The notes under the pieces: model-generated
What the model was told of the DNA's origin: nothing
Seen by the model: only the letters and a program-made list of their open reading frames with translations
Database searches by the model: none
Shown: positions 36,658 to 49,060 of the stretch, in pieces
How the letters are laid out: every line of letters begins with the position of its first letter
How positions within the stretch are numbered: position 1 is the first letter of the stretch
Program-made: the position numbers and the translations under genes
Source of the DNA: Benincasa hispida
Lineage: Eukaryota > Streptophyta > Magnoliopsida > Cucurbitales > Cucurbitaceae
Direction: 5' to 3'
DNA length: 64,000 bases
NCBI RefSeq assembly: GCF_009727055.1
Contig: NC_052357.1
Coordinates: forward strand, 10,585,217 to 10,649,216

Positions 36658-38636
36658 ATGGGGAATGCTTCATCGATGCTCACTCAATATGATATTGAAG
36701 AAGTTCAAGAGCACTGCAATAAACTTTGTGGGTTAATTTTATCCTTGTCTTCCTTGATTTCTTTCTTTTGTTTATGTGAGTGGTTTAGTTAGCTTACTTT
36801 CTCTTACTATTTGCTCGTGTTTAAGTTAGTCTCCCAACAGGAAATAGTGTCCTTGTATCAGAGATTCTGCCAACTTGATAGAAATGCCAAGGGGTTTATT
36901 TCAGCTGATGAGTTCCTTTCAGTTCCTGAATTTGCTATGAATCCACTTTCTCAGGTTTTGAATTGAAATTTTATTCTTGTTCCATCATTCAACCTTGAAA
37001 TTGAATCTTTTTTATGTGTTGGTTGTGTCATTGATGCCACTTATTAGCGAGTGATATCTTTGTTTTCTTCAGCGTCTGCTCAAGATGGTTGATGGCTTGA
37101 ATTTTAAGGATTTTGTGGCTTTCTTGTCAGCATTCAGTGCTAAAGCTAGTGTGCAACATAAGATTGAATGTAAGTACATGTCTTGCTGCTGCTTGTTCAC
37201 TTTTTTGCTGGTTTTGGATAAGGTTGAGTGTTCTAGTTGAAAATCAATGCTTATTTAAAACATAAGAGATCCCTGGCGATCATTTTTCTTGCAGTCAGTA
37301 GTAGTGAAGTTTGATGTTTAAGCCTAAAGGTCAATAATGTTATACAGGGAAAGGGAAAACTTGTCACACGTTTCTACTTGGAAGTCATGAAACTTTTTAG
37401 TCATGCCTCCCTCGAGTATATTGGAGCAACTTCGTCTCATGAAGCTGATTTATAAGTTATAATTGTTGATATCTAAGATGTTCTAGCATAAGTTGTCACT
37501 GATAGGATTTTTGGGGCGTTTAGTTGGGTTATGGAGTCTAGAGTAAATATGTTGGAGTTAGTAAGTTTGTATTTGGGGTACATAGTTGTGAAGATGAAGT
37601 TCTTTGATAAATGTGCAAGAAAGAGAAAGAGGGGAAGATTGAGTTTCTTGGTAAATGTACAAACTTCAATAGTAAACATTATTGAGGTCGGTGGAGTTGA
37701 ATTATTTAACACCTACTTATGAAGTTGACCGGCCAAACACCCAGTAAGATAACCCAGATATCATACAGGTTATAGGTTAGGCGACTAAAACTTTTTCTCA
37801 TGAACTCACACTAACCCATTAAATTGACTTCAATTATCATGGCTCTGAAATACTCTGTCAAGGAATTTTGTCACCGTAGAAAACTACTTTGAGACAGTTA
37901 TTTCGTATTAATAATTGCCAGTGTCTCTTTATTTCAGTTATTTTCAAGGTATATGATGCCGACTGCAATGGAAAGGTGTCTTTCAATGATATAATTGAAG
38001 TGCTTCGGGATTTGTCGGGTCCATTCATCTCCGACGAGCAGAGAGAGGTATGGCATCTTCCTTCCCTTAGTTTTACTTTTACATTTTGTATCTATATTGC
38101 GTTTTCAACTTAACTGTCATCTGAGAACGCAAAGTGATTCATCAAGTATAATAAACGTAGCACATAAAACCTCTGAGACATCAATCCGTTCAGTTATTTG
38201 GTGCATCGAGTAATCTAATAAAATGAAGTTGATTTCTCCATTATTATATTCCTGCTTGTGAAAGGCATCGACAGTGCTTACTCTGCTCAAAAGGAACAAA
38301 TTTGATCCACTCCTAACACATGAAGTAGAATAACTGAATCTTTCGCTTTGTGCTCATATTATTTCTTTTCACCTTCATAAACGAACCCCTGTTAGATTGG
38401 GCAGGAGTATAATAGTTTCTCCCTTCCCTTGCAGCAAGTCTTGTGCCAACTATTACAAGAAGCAGGCTATACAAGAAACTCTCAGTTGACACTCGATGAC
38501 TTTATTAAGGTGCTTGATAAACTCTTTTGCATAGTTCTTAATTTATCTAGTTTAACGTTCTTCATTTTTTGTAATTCTTTTGCAGGTTCTTGGTAATTCA
38601 GGCATAAAAATGGATGTAGAAGTTCCAGTCGATTAG
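36658..38636 (+). CDS. Calcineurin-B-type EF-hand protein (6 exons, 175 aa)
   Basis: Exons: 36658-36727, 36830-36954, 37073-37169, 37938-38047, 38435-38509, 38586-38636. All introns are GT-AG, the exons sum to 176 codons with the stop, and the frame is open throughout. The product resembles Arabidopsis AT3G18430 (calcineurin subunit B-related), which I recall as also 175 residues. It starts MGNASS, an N-myristoylation signal, so membrane association is likely. EF-hand 1 (DRNAKGFISADE, about residue 45) and EF-hand 3 (DADCNGKVSFND, about residue 112) keep calcium ligands. EF-hands 2 and 4 are degenerate, for example VDGLNFKDF and RNSQLTLDDF. It would act as a calcium sensor or regulatory subunit. 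Its catalytic partner in plants is unclear, because plants lack a classical calcineurin A. It is distinct from the CBL family. It is the only intact host gene seen here. Confidence 0.93.
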
Positions 38637-39431
38637 TTGTTGATTTGTTAATTCACTTTCAAGAAAAAAGTTAAACACAAGGAGTCTCAAGTAAAATGAA
38701 GTTTGTGATGTTCCATTCAGAACTTAGACCAGAATGTACACATCTGCTTCAGTTCATCTCTGTTGCAGAAAGTTGTAATGGAAGAGACTGCCCTTTTCTT
38801 TTTCATAATTTGTAAAGAAACTATCAATAATGTCAATCAATGATTTCCTTTTGTAACTGAGATCAAATCAATGTCGACTCACAAATGTCAACGCAGATAA
38901 AACAACAAACTACATGATTTCATTGAAATATCTAACCACACTAATTTATCTTTTCAAAATAACAAAAAACCTAATTTATCAGTTTATACAGTTATAATCT
39001 GCAAAGAGAAGTGGAAATCAAACAAAAATATCCTCTGTTCTCAGCTTTCTCAAATTTCTTCTTTTTATAATTATTTTTATTAGTTGTTTTTATAATTATT
39101 TTTTTAGTACAACTTCGAGGGTGGAGATCAAATTTTTAACTTTTAGGGAGAAATATCATAGAAAATTTGTACGGATGACCCAAAATTGGGCCGAAAATGT
39201 CAAATGACCCAATTTTTAAAAAAAATTAAATGAATCTCAGCTGACGTCAGATTCAGGTGAAATTACCAAAATAGACTCGCGCGTACGCGAAAAAGCATTC
39301 CTCACACTCACTCTCGATCTCGCTCTCCCTCTCACTGATAATCCATTTGCAAATATTCATAGAACAATGAGTCATCTTCTTCCCCTCTCGCCCATCTCGC
39401 CCTATCCGGTCTTGCTCTCATCTGTCTCGTT
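38637..39431 (+). other. 3' UTR and short intergenic region
   Basis: The 3' UTR of the EF-hand gene probably ends near 38850, after AATAAT at about 38826. From 39120 to 39431 the DNA has a different character: repeated TGACCC phrases, CGCGCGTACGCG at about 39280, and a CT-rich stretch. It is then interrupted by a copia LTR. No gene is seen. Confidence 0.5.
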
Positions 39432-40771
39432 TGTTGAGGTTGATGCCCTAAATCTCGTAGGATCCTGTAGTTTGTAATTGTATTGTACAAAGCTTTTTAT
39501 TTATTTAAAAAAATATGAGATGTTTTATTTGACTTTTAGTAGCATTAAACCCACAAACTAATAAACTAACATCCAATGTTATCTTCTGTAACTTAAACAT
39601 ATATGTAGAGACATACAGGTGGATTATGTTTAAGTGATAACCTAAATGGTCTGTGGTCGATGGATAAGGCTGGATACCTTATCCTAGTGACAATACGAAT
39701 GCGGCCCACTTTGTAGATGTTACAATTGTTGTAAAGTGCTACAAATGATCTGATCCTGATCATTCATGTGGAGACATGTGAGCGGAGGTATTCTATACAA
39801 AGAAGTTTGTATAAGACTAGACCACAAACTTACTAGTCTCATTATATAACGACGTTCATAATAGAGACTTACATTTCTCCAGGATGACCATAGGTGACAT
39901 GATCTGAATCCTAAATGAGTTGTGAACTCCTGCCTAAGAAGGCGGTCTTTTGATTTGTATGGGTGAGAGTGGCCAACTCAACGAACCTACCATTTTGGGG
40001 ATTCGTTTGATTAGGGAGCTAGGAACAAAGCTACACAAGATAAAATTCATTCCTTCCCCGAGATCTGGGTAAGTAGATAAATTGCTCTCTTAAGGGCTGA
40101 TTCCGAGGTTTGAACAATGTGGCGCCATACTCCCTCCTGGTCCTAGAGGGGTTTAGTCACAGATAGACTATGATTTATTGTTCATTAATGGGATCAGTGA
40201 TACTTAAGGAGTTAGATGTAACTACAAGGGCAAAACGGTAATTTTGGCCTATCTGTAGTGCAAAGAGTGCAACTGTTGGTCTTTAGTGGAATGTCAACAG
40301 TTAATGGATGATGAATAAATTAACTAAAGAGTTTAATTAATTATTCAAGTATCATTGGAGCTTCAATCTATAGGTCCATGAGATTCACTCTATAGCTCAA
40401 TAAGATTAAATGAGAATCAACTTTTGATTAATTTGAATTGTTCAAATTAATTAAGGGAATTAATTATATGTATTATAATTAATTTAATTTAATTATATAT
40501 GATTAATGATTATAATATATTTTATACATTATAATATAAAGTTTATTAGAGAAGAAATAAATATTTGAATATGATTCAAATATTAATTATGTAAATTGGA
40601 TTCATATAATTAAATTTAATATAAATAGAATTTATATTAAATGTCATTGGTGAAAGAATTTGAACTATAAGTTATATTGTATTTGATACAATATAGAAAC
40701 TATAGTTTATAGTTATATGTGATATAACATAAGTTATGTATATATATATATAATAAATTAGTTATTATATA

Positions 40772-40805
<34 letters not shown>

Positions 40806-41342
40806 CCTATTAATTTTAGTTTTATTTTATTTTATTTAAATTAATGGGAGTGAAATAACTTCCTTCTTCTATTCTCTCTCAACACACGTGCTGAGTGGGA
40901 GATTTGGTTGGGATTGGTTTTTATTCTTCTTTTTGGTTTTGACAGAGAGGAAGTAGATATAGAATAGTTCTCAGAAAAAATATTTTCCCCAATCTTTCTT
41001 CTCCTCTTTCAATAATCTTTCCCTCACCAAAAATCATAGAGCCCACGAAACTCCTGTGATTCTCATCTTAGAAAATACAGATGACTCATTCGTGATGGTA
41101 TTCATTTGAATATTTTGTTCGTTTCGTATGTGACGATTTTGGAGAAGGATTTTTTGAAGAAAAGTTCTTCAAATGTAAAGGATTCTTATCCCTTTTTCTC
41201 TTTTCTCAATTGATATTAACATGTTGTATTTTTTGTTTAATGCATAATATTTTGTTTGATTCTATAAAACTGTGCGTTTTGTAAAAATTGGGATTTGGGA
41301 CCAATCCCCATTTCTGCTCAAGGACCTTCCCCAGTTCCTTCA
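39432..41342 (+). repeat. Ty1/copia 5' LTR (1911 bp)
   Basis: The LTR starts TGTTGAGGTTGATGCCC and ends CCCAGTTCCTTCA, followed two bases later by a copia primer site. It includes TA dinucleotide runs at about 40738-40805. It lies less than 1 kb downstream of the EF-hand gene. Confidence 0.88.
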
Positions 41343-41344
41343 AT

Positions 41345-41357
41345 TGGTATCATAGAC
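41345..41357 (+). promoter_or_regulatory. Copia primer binding site
   Basis: TGGTATCATAGAC, starting two bases after the LTR, corresponds to TGGTATCAGAGC, the initiator tRNA-Met site of copia elements, with small changes. Confidence 0.75.
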
Positions 41358-42869
41358 AGGTTTTTTGCCCAAATTTTTTCCAAATTTTCATAATGATTTT
41401 TAAGTTTCATGGGATACATTTTGTCAATTAATTCATGTGATGAATATGTTACTGATGAATGATTATGATTATTGGATGTTTTCGGGATTGACACAGTTTT
41501 TTAATGGCTTTCAATTTACAATTTAATTTGTAAGGGCTCATGTGTTTAGGGCAATTTGTTTGCAATCGAGTATGTAATTTAAAGTCTTGAGTTGTTTGTG
41601 GCTATTTTGGTGGAATTCTGAAGAAGACAGGGCCAAAATCGGAGGAATTTCAAAGAAGATTGCAATTGTATAGTGCATTCTGTAGAGTAGTATTACAGCG
41701 TTGTGCCCTAGCATTGCATCGCTGCGATTGGGCGAATGGAATGTTCTATCCGTAGCATTGCGACGCTGCGAGACGGAAAGAATATTCTGGTCCGCGTCCG
41801 GTTCGGTTCATGGCTCAGCTAGTTCCTATCCAGTTTGGTTGGTTCGGTTGATTCTTGACCGGTTCGAAGGCTGGGCGGTTTGGTTCGTGCAATTCAAGGC
41901 ATGGTTTGCTTGTTTTGAACCGGTTGACTAATAATTTTGTAATAGATATTTTTTATTAATTAAATTAATATAAGTGGTACATTAATTTAATTAATCATTT
42001 AAGTATCGAATCTCAGTCCAATGATTATTTTATTAATTATGCATTTGATGCATGATTTTAATTTATATATATATGTCATATTGTATGTCATATAGCATAA
42101 AATTCCACCATAGAATATGCATTTAATTTCATGCATCATTTATATTATAAATGTTATAATATATATAATTGCATTATTTTTTTTTATAGCATGCTCATGC
42201 ATCATACATATAATATAAGTGTTATACTATATGTTTGCATACATTAATAACATTGTCATGCATCATTTATATTATAAGTGTCATAATATATAGTTTTATA
42301 TATGTATGGATGAATGTTATTAAATATTTCATTACCTTATTATATACATGTTATATATAGTTAGTAATAAAATGGAATTGCATGATGCATAACATTACCT
42401 TAGGTAATTTATAATTGTTATAATTTACTAAATATGTCAATAAATGAAAATGTATGATTTTAATTTATTTCATTTATTTTACAAAAGTTATAATTAAATG
42501 AAATTAGAAATAAAATTGATAATTCAGAATTGTATGCAAACCTTAGTTTAAATTCATTTTTTTAAAAATAAGTTTTAAAATATGATTCACATAGACCTAA
42601 GATCACTTTTCTAATAAGATTAGAAATTAAGTTTAATTTTTTTAATCAGTTTAATAGAATTAAATTGATTATTAATTAAAAGATTAAATTCGTAACAAAT
42701 GTATCTATAAGGGACCTTTTGTCTAAGGTTGGTTCTAGGGTATTTAAGTTGACGGAAACGTAACATCAGAACTTATATGAAAAGGTGAATTAGATAGATT
42801 TGTTACCAGCAATGGTTGATTGAAGTTTATTGAAGTGTTCAATAAACATTAATCAAAGTTGTTTAACCA
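41358..42869 (+). other. Leader of a + strand copia element, truncated by insertion
   Basis: Untranslated leader sequence with no gene. A GC-richer patch at 41690-41930 contains AGCATTGCATCGCTGCGA and GCATTGCGACGCTGCGA, then repeated GGTTCGG/CCGGTT phrases. The minus-strand copia element begins at 42870 inside this leader. The gag-pol of this element is not in view. Confidence 0.65.
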
Positions 42870-44087
42870 TGATTTATGAAAACCTTAGGCACAGCGGAAG
42901 TCAAAACACAGAATCCAAACATATTTAAAATTGTCATTTAAAACCGAATAATTTTGCATTGGAATAAACAGAAAAAATAAATTAAGCATGCAATACCCAA
43001 AAACCTAATTATACAGGAAAAAACCTGCAATACAAATCTTTTGGGAATTTTGTAGATTTTGTACGAATTGGGAATGGGCACCACCACTTGGAGTCCTCCC
43101 TATTAGAGAGAACAGAATCATCGATCAAATTAACCTTCACCAATAACCATATAAATAATTTAGTTCCCTTTGACATAATCTATAGCGTTAATGCGCATCT
43201 AATATGCATTTTAACATATAGTTTTAATTTAATTAATTTAATTAAATTCAAAGTTCAATTAAATTAATTAATCATCCAATCTAATATTATATATTTAATT
43301 TAAATTTCCCATTGGAATCATATTCAAATATATTTCTCTCATTTAACATAAAGTTTTAATGCGCATCCAATGCACATTATTTTTAACCTATAGTTTTTAA
43401 TATGAATCTTATTCATATTAAATGAATATTTGAACTTCTTTCAAATATTTTGTTCTCCCATTTATTAATTTTGAATCATATCCAAAATTAATAATAAAGT
43501 CTAAAATCAAACTTTGTATTAAAATGTATCAACATATTGAAGGAAATCGAATCCGAGATTTCCATGAGTAGCGGAAAATAGATCATTCCAAATTACAATC
43601 ATGAATGAACATTACAAATTACAGTCGTAAACAAAACATATAGTTATGTAATCAATACAGAAATTGCAGCATGAAAACTACAAATGAACAAGGAGAATGC
43701 TACGAATGTTTGTCGACTCGTCTCCACGCTCCTTGCTCACGAACGCTCGAACACAGCAATTTCGAACGCTCGAATAACACGACCGTAGCACTGCATGAAC
43801 ACTTCGCACTCGTCCTCAGCGATCGCCTCAGTTACGAACTCCCCAGAAACACAAACGGGCTCCACATAACCTCTTTAGTATCGAGTTGAGTATGACACCA
43901 CCAAGAAGGTTACCTTGGTATTCTCAGTGTGAGAATCCAGAGGGTAGGCTCTGTGTGGACTTGGTTTGAGGCATAAGAAGAAGGAAGGAACAATCGTGTA
44001 CATGATTGGGCAAGTGAAAGAAGACAGAAACTTATCGCATAGTTTGGTGCCCAATCGTTTAGCTAAAGCTAAGCGATCGTCTAGCAA

Positions 44088-44125
44088 CTGTCTCTTATAC
44101 ACATCTAGATGTGTATAAGAGACAG
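44088..44125. other. Nextera/Tn5 mosaic-end junction (artefact)
   Basis: CTGTCTCTTATACACATCT is followed at once by its reverse complement, a perfect 38-bp palindrome. This is the circularisation junction of Nextera mate-pair libraries and not plant DNA. In translation it gives the well-known contaminant peptide SYTHLDVYKRQ. Confidence 0.98.
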
Positions 44126-44212
44126 AGATTAGGTATCTCACCTTAATCCTTATACTACATACCAATTTGGGTTATCACTTAAGGCATGATCCATTTGTAT
44201 ATCACATATACA

Positions 44213-44250
44213 CTGTCTCTTATACACATCTAGATGTGTATAAGAGACAG
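44213..44250. other. Nextera/Tn5 mosaic-end junction (artefact)
   Basis: Identical 38-bp palindrome. The 87 bases before it (44126-44212) are an exact copy of 45041-45127. Confidence 0.98.
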
Positions 44251-44309
44251 TTATTATACTATATTTATAACCTATAGTTTTAATATTTCATCTCATGAAA
44301 CATATAAAT

Positions 44310-44347
44310 CTGTCTCTTATACACATCTAGATGTGTATAAGAGACAG
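44310..44347. other. Nextera/Tn5 mosaic-end junction (artefact)
   Basis: Identical 38-bp palindrome. The 59 bases between this and the previous junction are LTR sequence out of its natural place. Confidence 0.98.
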
Positions 44348-46399
44348 TCCGTTAACTGCCAGGTACTCCACTAAAGACCGATAGTTGAACTCTCCTTACC
44401 ACAGATATATTATGTGTCCATCTTAACCAATCAGAAGTGCGACAACCCTTCACAGATCACTCTTAAGTACAACTCAGCCAATAACCGTTATGCCCCTATA
44501 GTTACATCTAACTCCTTAAGTACCACTGACCCCTCTAATGAACATAAGTCATAGTCCTACTATGAATGAGTCTTCTCTTCCAAAGAGAAGTTGTGGCCAC
44601 TATGTTCAAGTCTTGGAATCAGTCTTTAAGGGAGCAATCTCTCTACTTATCCTTACTTCGGGAAATGAGTGAATTCCATCTTGTAGATTGAGTTCCTAGC
44701 TCCCAGATCAGACAAGTCCCCAAAAAGGTAGGCATGTTGAGTTGGCAATCTGGCCACTCTCACCCATATTAATCAAAGGTTCGCCCTCAAAGGTAGGAGT
44801 TCCAAAACACTCAGGATTGAGATCGTGTCACCTATGGTCGTTTAGGTGCGATGAAAGTTTCTAGTATCAACGATGTTATATACAGAGTCTAGTCATCTCG
44901 TGGTCCAGATATTATACAAACTCTTTGTATAGAACATCTCCGCTCGCACGTCTCCACATGAATGGTCATGATCTACCATCTGTAGTAGTTTACAACACTT
45001 GCAAACCTCTACAAAGTGGGTCGTATCCGTAGTGTCACCAAGATTAGGTATCTCACCTTAATCCTTATACTACATACCAATTTGGGTTATCACTTAAGGC
45101 ATGATCCATTTGTATATCACATATACATGCTTAAGTTCATATAAGATAACCAAGGAGCTTTGTTTATTAGATATGAGTAAATGCCAGAATTAAATAACAC
45201 TTATTTTATTCATCAAACAATGTGTATCTTTACAAAACAACGAGATTCCGGGAGAATTAGGACACTAATCCCAACACATATATTAAAAATTCTCAATTCT
45301 GAATTTGAAAATTTCAAATTCAATTTAATGACAAATTACCTCAATACCCTTTACAAGCTAGGAAGAAGGCCTAATAGACCTACAGATCGAAAGCACCAAC
45401 GATGTGAGATTAATTGGCTAAACTTATTAACCAAATTAATCAATATTCCTTAACTGTGGGTACACTCCACTAAAGACCCATAGTTGCACTTTTCTCACTA
45501 TAAATATGTTTAAGTGTCCACGGATATAGACCAATAAAAATAGGTTGGTCCTTCAAGAGTATTTGTAACACTAGTTGGGTCAAATTATCATTTTACCCCT
45601 GGGTTACCTCTACATCCTTAAGTATTAGGGCTCCTCTAATGAACAACCTATTTATGATCCAACCATTAAACAGAAACCCCTCTAGAACCAGTGAAAGGAT
45701 AGAACTCTTTGTTCAAGTCTCGGAGACACCACTTAAGGAAACACTCATCTACTTATCTTGAAGTCAGGAAGAAGTGAAATCCATCTTGTATGATTATGTT
45801 CCCAGCTATCTACTCGGTCCTATCCCCAAAATGGAAGGCATGTTGAGTCAGCGAACTGACCACTCTCACCCATATAAATCAAAGGACAATCCCTCGTGAA
45901 CAGGAGGTCATAATATATCCAGGAGTAAGACTAAGTTGCCCAGGCCATCCTATTGAAATAGAAACCTAACTAGTCAATGGAGTTACATCTAGTGGTTACT
46001 ACTTCGCAATCCAGTCTTGTATAAACTCATTGCCTAGGATACCCCCACTCGCTTCCTATACGAAAGTGTTGGATCACTGTGTTTGTATCAAATATAAAGT
46101 GGGTCGTATCCATAGTGTTACCAGGATAAGGTACCCAACCTTGCCCCTATACTATAGATCCTTTAGGTTGTATCTTGAACATTGATTCCTATATGTCTCT
46201 ACATACAGTTCAAGACTCATAAGATAGCCTACGATGTTAGTTTATTGGATTTTAGGATTAATAAGACAAAATTAAATAAAACATCAATAACACTTATTGA
46301 AAAAAATAGTAATAACTATTTATTAATAACGATCATTTAATTACATTCACTATCTATGAGTTTTAGGGTATAAAACCCAAAAAAACTCCTACTTGAACT

Positions 46400-47230
46400 A
46401 AAACTCTAATTAGTGGGATGTACATTACACGGAACGACGGGGATGTTACAAATACAGAGCAAAATACAATAAACTAGGGTATCTCATACCCATTACACAT
46501 GTCCCACTTGCCCTAGATTACACAATGTACATATCTCGTAGACCTAGATTCTCTAGATGACTCTCAAACACTTTGATTGAGAGAGCTTTCGTAAATGGGT
46601 TGGCAATGTTGTGCTCCAAAGCAATCTTTATTACGATCACATCTTCTCGTTGTACAATCTCCCGTATTAGGTGAAACTTCTTCTTAATGTGCTTTCCTCA
46701 TTTATGGCTACGAGGTTATTTCGAGTTGGCCATAGTCTCGCTGTTGTTGCAGTACAAGGTGATCGACAAGTTCATGTTTGGAACAACTTCCAAATCACTT
46801 AGGAATTTCCTTAGCCAAACTACCTTCTTTGCTGCTTCATAAATAGCTACATACTCAGCCTCTATGGTTGAGTCTGCAATGTATCATTGCTTGATGTTAC
46901 GCCATACTACAGCTCCTTCGTTCAGGGTGAACACTGATCCTGACATGGACTTCCTAAAATCCTTGTCAGTTTGAAAATTAGAGTCCGTGTATCCCGTAAG
47001 GATCAAATCCTTAATTCCATACACTAGCATATAGTCCCTCGTTCTCCTAAGATACTTGAGGATATTCTTAACCACAGACCAGTGGTCTAACCCTAGATTG
47101 GATTGGTACCTACTGACTATTCCCATTGCATAACAAATGTGAGGTCCAATGCGAAACATAACATATATTAAGCTGCCCATAGTTAAGGCATAGGGAATAC
47201 GTCTCATGTCCTTAACTTCTTAAGATGTCT
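46400..47230 (-). pseudogene. Copia RNase H (broken)
   Basis: The open part 46884-47207 has MRRIPYALTMGSLIYVM, ISRYQSN-like VSRYQSNLGLDHW, LKYLRRTRDYMLVYG and GYTDSNFQTD, which supplies a catalytic Asp. Downstream, after a stop, STIEAEYVA supplies the glutamate block at about 46850. Then comes the usual C-terminal tail (HLIREIVQRED, NPFTKAL) with further stops before the polypurine tract. Confidence 0.88.
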
Positions 47231-48170
47231 TAGGATATTGTTCCTCTGAAAAATAAACTTCATGCCTGAAAGGCAATAAACCTTTCTTAGAGTTCTACAT
47301 CGAATATCGAATCAACATCTTTTCAATATAAGTTGTTTGAGACATAGCTAGCGTTCTATTCTTACAATCCCTAATTATTTGGATCCCAAGAACGTACTAT
47401 GTCTCTCCCAAATCTTTCATTTGGAATTTGACTACTAGCCACTTTTTAAAATCAGTAAGATATTCTACATCATTCCTAATGAGTAGGATATCGTCCACAT
47501 AAAGTACTAAGAAAACTACTTTATCGTTGATGATCTTCTTGTAAACACAAGGCTCATCAACACTTTGGTCAAAGCCAAAAGATTTGATTACAGTATCAAA
47601 CCTAATATTCCAAGATCTGGATGCCTGTTTCAATCCATAAATTGATCGAATCAGTTTGCAAACTTTTTACTTCTGACCTTGGGCTATAAACCCCTCGGAT
47701 TGAGACATAAATATATTCTCTTCAAGATTGTCATTCAGAAAGGTTGTCTTAACATCCATTTTTCATAATATGTGGCTATGGATAAGAAAATTCGTATAGA
47801 TTTAAGCATAGCAACAGGGAATAAGTTTCCTTATAGTTAACACCTTCCTTTTAGATATAACCCTTTGCTATGAGTCTAGTTTTGAAGGTCTGTACCTTCC
47901 CAGTTACATCTCTCTTTCTCTTGTAGATCCATTTACACTCTATAAGTTTAACCCTTTCAGGTAGATCTATAAGATCCCATATTGAATTGAAGTACATTGA
48001 CTCCGGTTTAAAGTCCATGGCTTTGACCTATTGATCTTTGTTTATGTCATTCATTACCTGCCTATAAGATAATAGATCCTCGTCATCATCTGGTATGACG
48101 AGTTGAGTTTCAGTTAAACCCAAGTAACGGTTAGGTTGTGCTACAACCCTCCCAGTACGTCGAGACACTC
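47231..48170 (-). pseudogene. Copia reverse transcriptase (broken)
   Basis: The C-terminal half at 47397-47633 is open: MKQASRSWNIRFD and the catalytic YVDD in VLYVDDILLI. The N-terminal half, about 47640-48020, can be followed in pieces (CKWIYKRKRDVTGKVQTFK, KEGVNYKETYS) across stops and frame changes. A typical copia RT is continuous over these segments, so this copy is inactive. Confidence 0.88.
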
Positions 48171-49060
48171 TCAACGATGAAAAGGACGAGACTGACTTGA
48201 AGTGCTAGTCCTTTCATTAACTCTTGATGAAGGACCAGCATCATCATCAACAACCCTTGTTGATTCTTCAGTAGCTTCATTTAATACTAATTTGCTTCGT
48301 GGTTTATGATCTCTGATGTGGTCTTCTTCCAACAATGTAGCATTGGTCAATACAAACACTTTTGTTTTCTTGTGGATTGAAGAATAGACCACCTCCTGTT
48401 TCCTTAGGGTAACTAACAAATTGGCATAATCTAGAACGAGGTTCCAATTTCTTATGATTTTTCACTAGCACATGTGTTGAACAACCCCAGATTCTAAAGT
48501 AGCGCAAACTAGGTTTACACCCCCTCCATAACTCGAAAGGTGTTTCAGAAACACTCTTCGAAGAAACATTGTTCAAGATATAAACTGCAGTCTCTACTAC
48601 ATACCCCCAAAACAAGCTAGGCAATTGAGCATAGCTCATCATAGAACAAACCATGTCTAACAAAGTTCTATTTCTCCTTTCCAATACACTGTTTTTTTTA
48701 GATGTATCAGGTGCTGAGAGTTGAGATTGGATTCCATGTTCTATCATATAATCTTGGAATCTTAAATCCATGTGTTCTACACCTCGATCAGATCGAAGTG
48801 TTTTAATAGTCTTATCTAACAGAATTTCAACTTTAGCCTTATACTCCTTGAATTTTCAAAGGCTTCAGACTTATGTTCCATTAGGTATAAGTAACCATAC
48901 CTTGAATAATCATCTATAAAAGAGATGAAGTATTCGTACTCTCCTCGAACTTTTACATTCATTGGACCACAAAGATCCAAATGTATGAGCTTTAAGTCTC
49001 TTTGGCTCTATAACCTTTTCTACTAAAAGGTCTTTTAGTCATTTTACCCTCAAGACAAGA
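48171..49060 (-). pseudogene. Copia integrase (broken)
   Basis: Order on the minus strand: FISFIDDYSRYGY (first catalytic Asp, about 48930), LRSDRGVEHMD (second Asp, about 48790), VLERRNRTLLDM (Glu, about 48690), WGCSTHVLV, then the linker to RT (48171-48419, with PSSRVNERTSTSS). The open frame 48304-48771 overlaps the linker frame, which shows a frameshift near 48400. Earlier stops at about 48800-48860 break the core. Function as a strand-transfer enzyme is lost. Confidence 0.88.

Larger units (their letters stand above)
43538..45276 (-). repeat. Solo copia LTR (TSD CATAT), carrying library artefacts
   Basis: On the + strand it begins TGAAGGAAATCG and ends AATCCCAACA, flanked by CATAT (43533-43537, 45277-45281). 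It is the same family as 12234-13969 in the opposite orientation. Between 44088 and 44347 three Tn5 mosaic-end junctions and an 87-bp copy of 45041-45127 break its natural order, so the true length is not known. Confidence 0.85.
42870..46382 (-). repeat. Ty1/copia 3' LTR with nested solo LTR
   Basis: The two parts are 42870-43537 and 45282-46382, about 1.77 kb together. On the minus strand the LTR starts TTTTGGGTTTTATACCC, one or two changes from TGTTGGG, and ends at the TG/CA boundary at 42870. It matches the partial 5' LTR at 52603-53741. Confidence 0.85.

Noticed and set aside
37473..37712. ORFs on both strands inside intron 3 of the EF-hand gene
   Set aside because: They lie wholly in an intron, overlap each other on opposite strands and have no recognisable product.
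36658..38636. Assignment of the EF-hand gene to the plant CBL (CIPK-binding) family
   Set aside because: Length, the MGNASSML start and the EF-hand spacing fit the calcineurin subunit B-related type (AT3G18430-like) better. CBL proteins are longer and have four EF-hands with a different first loop.
41701..41931. 76-codon Trp/Arg-rich + strand ORF
   Set aside because: It falls in the GC-richer repeat patch of a copia leader. Lack of stops follows from the composition.
44088..44125. Repeated perfect 38-bp palindrome as a possible mobile element or regulatory hairpin
   Set aside because: The sequence is exactly the Tn5 mosaic end and its reverse complement as joined in Nextera mate-pair libraries. 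Six occurrences at chimeric joins agree with that.
43875..44165. Minus-strand ORF of 96 codons
   Set aside because: It runs through a mosaic-end junction and encodes the contaminant peptide SYTHLDVYKRQ. The frame is made by an assembly chimera.
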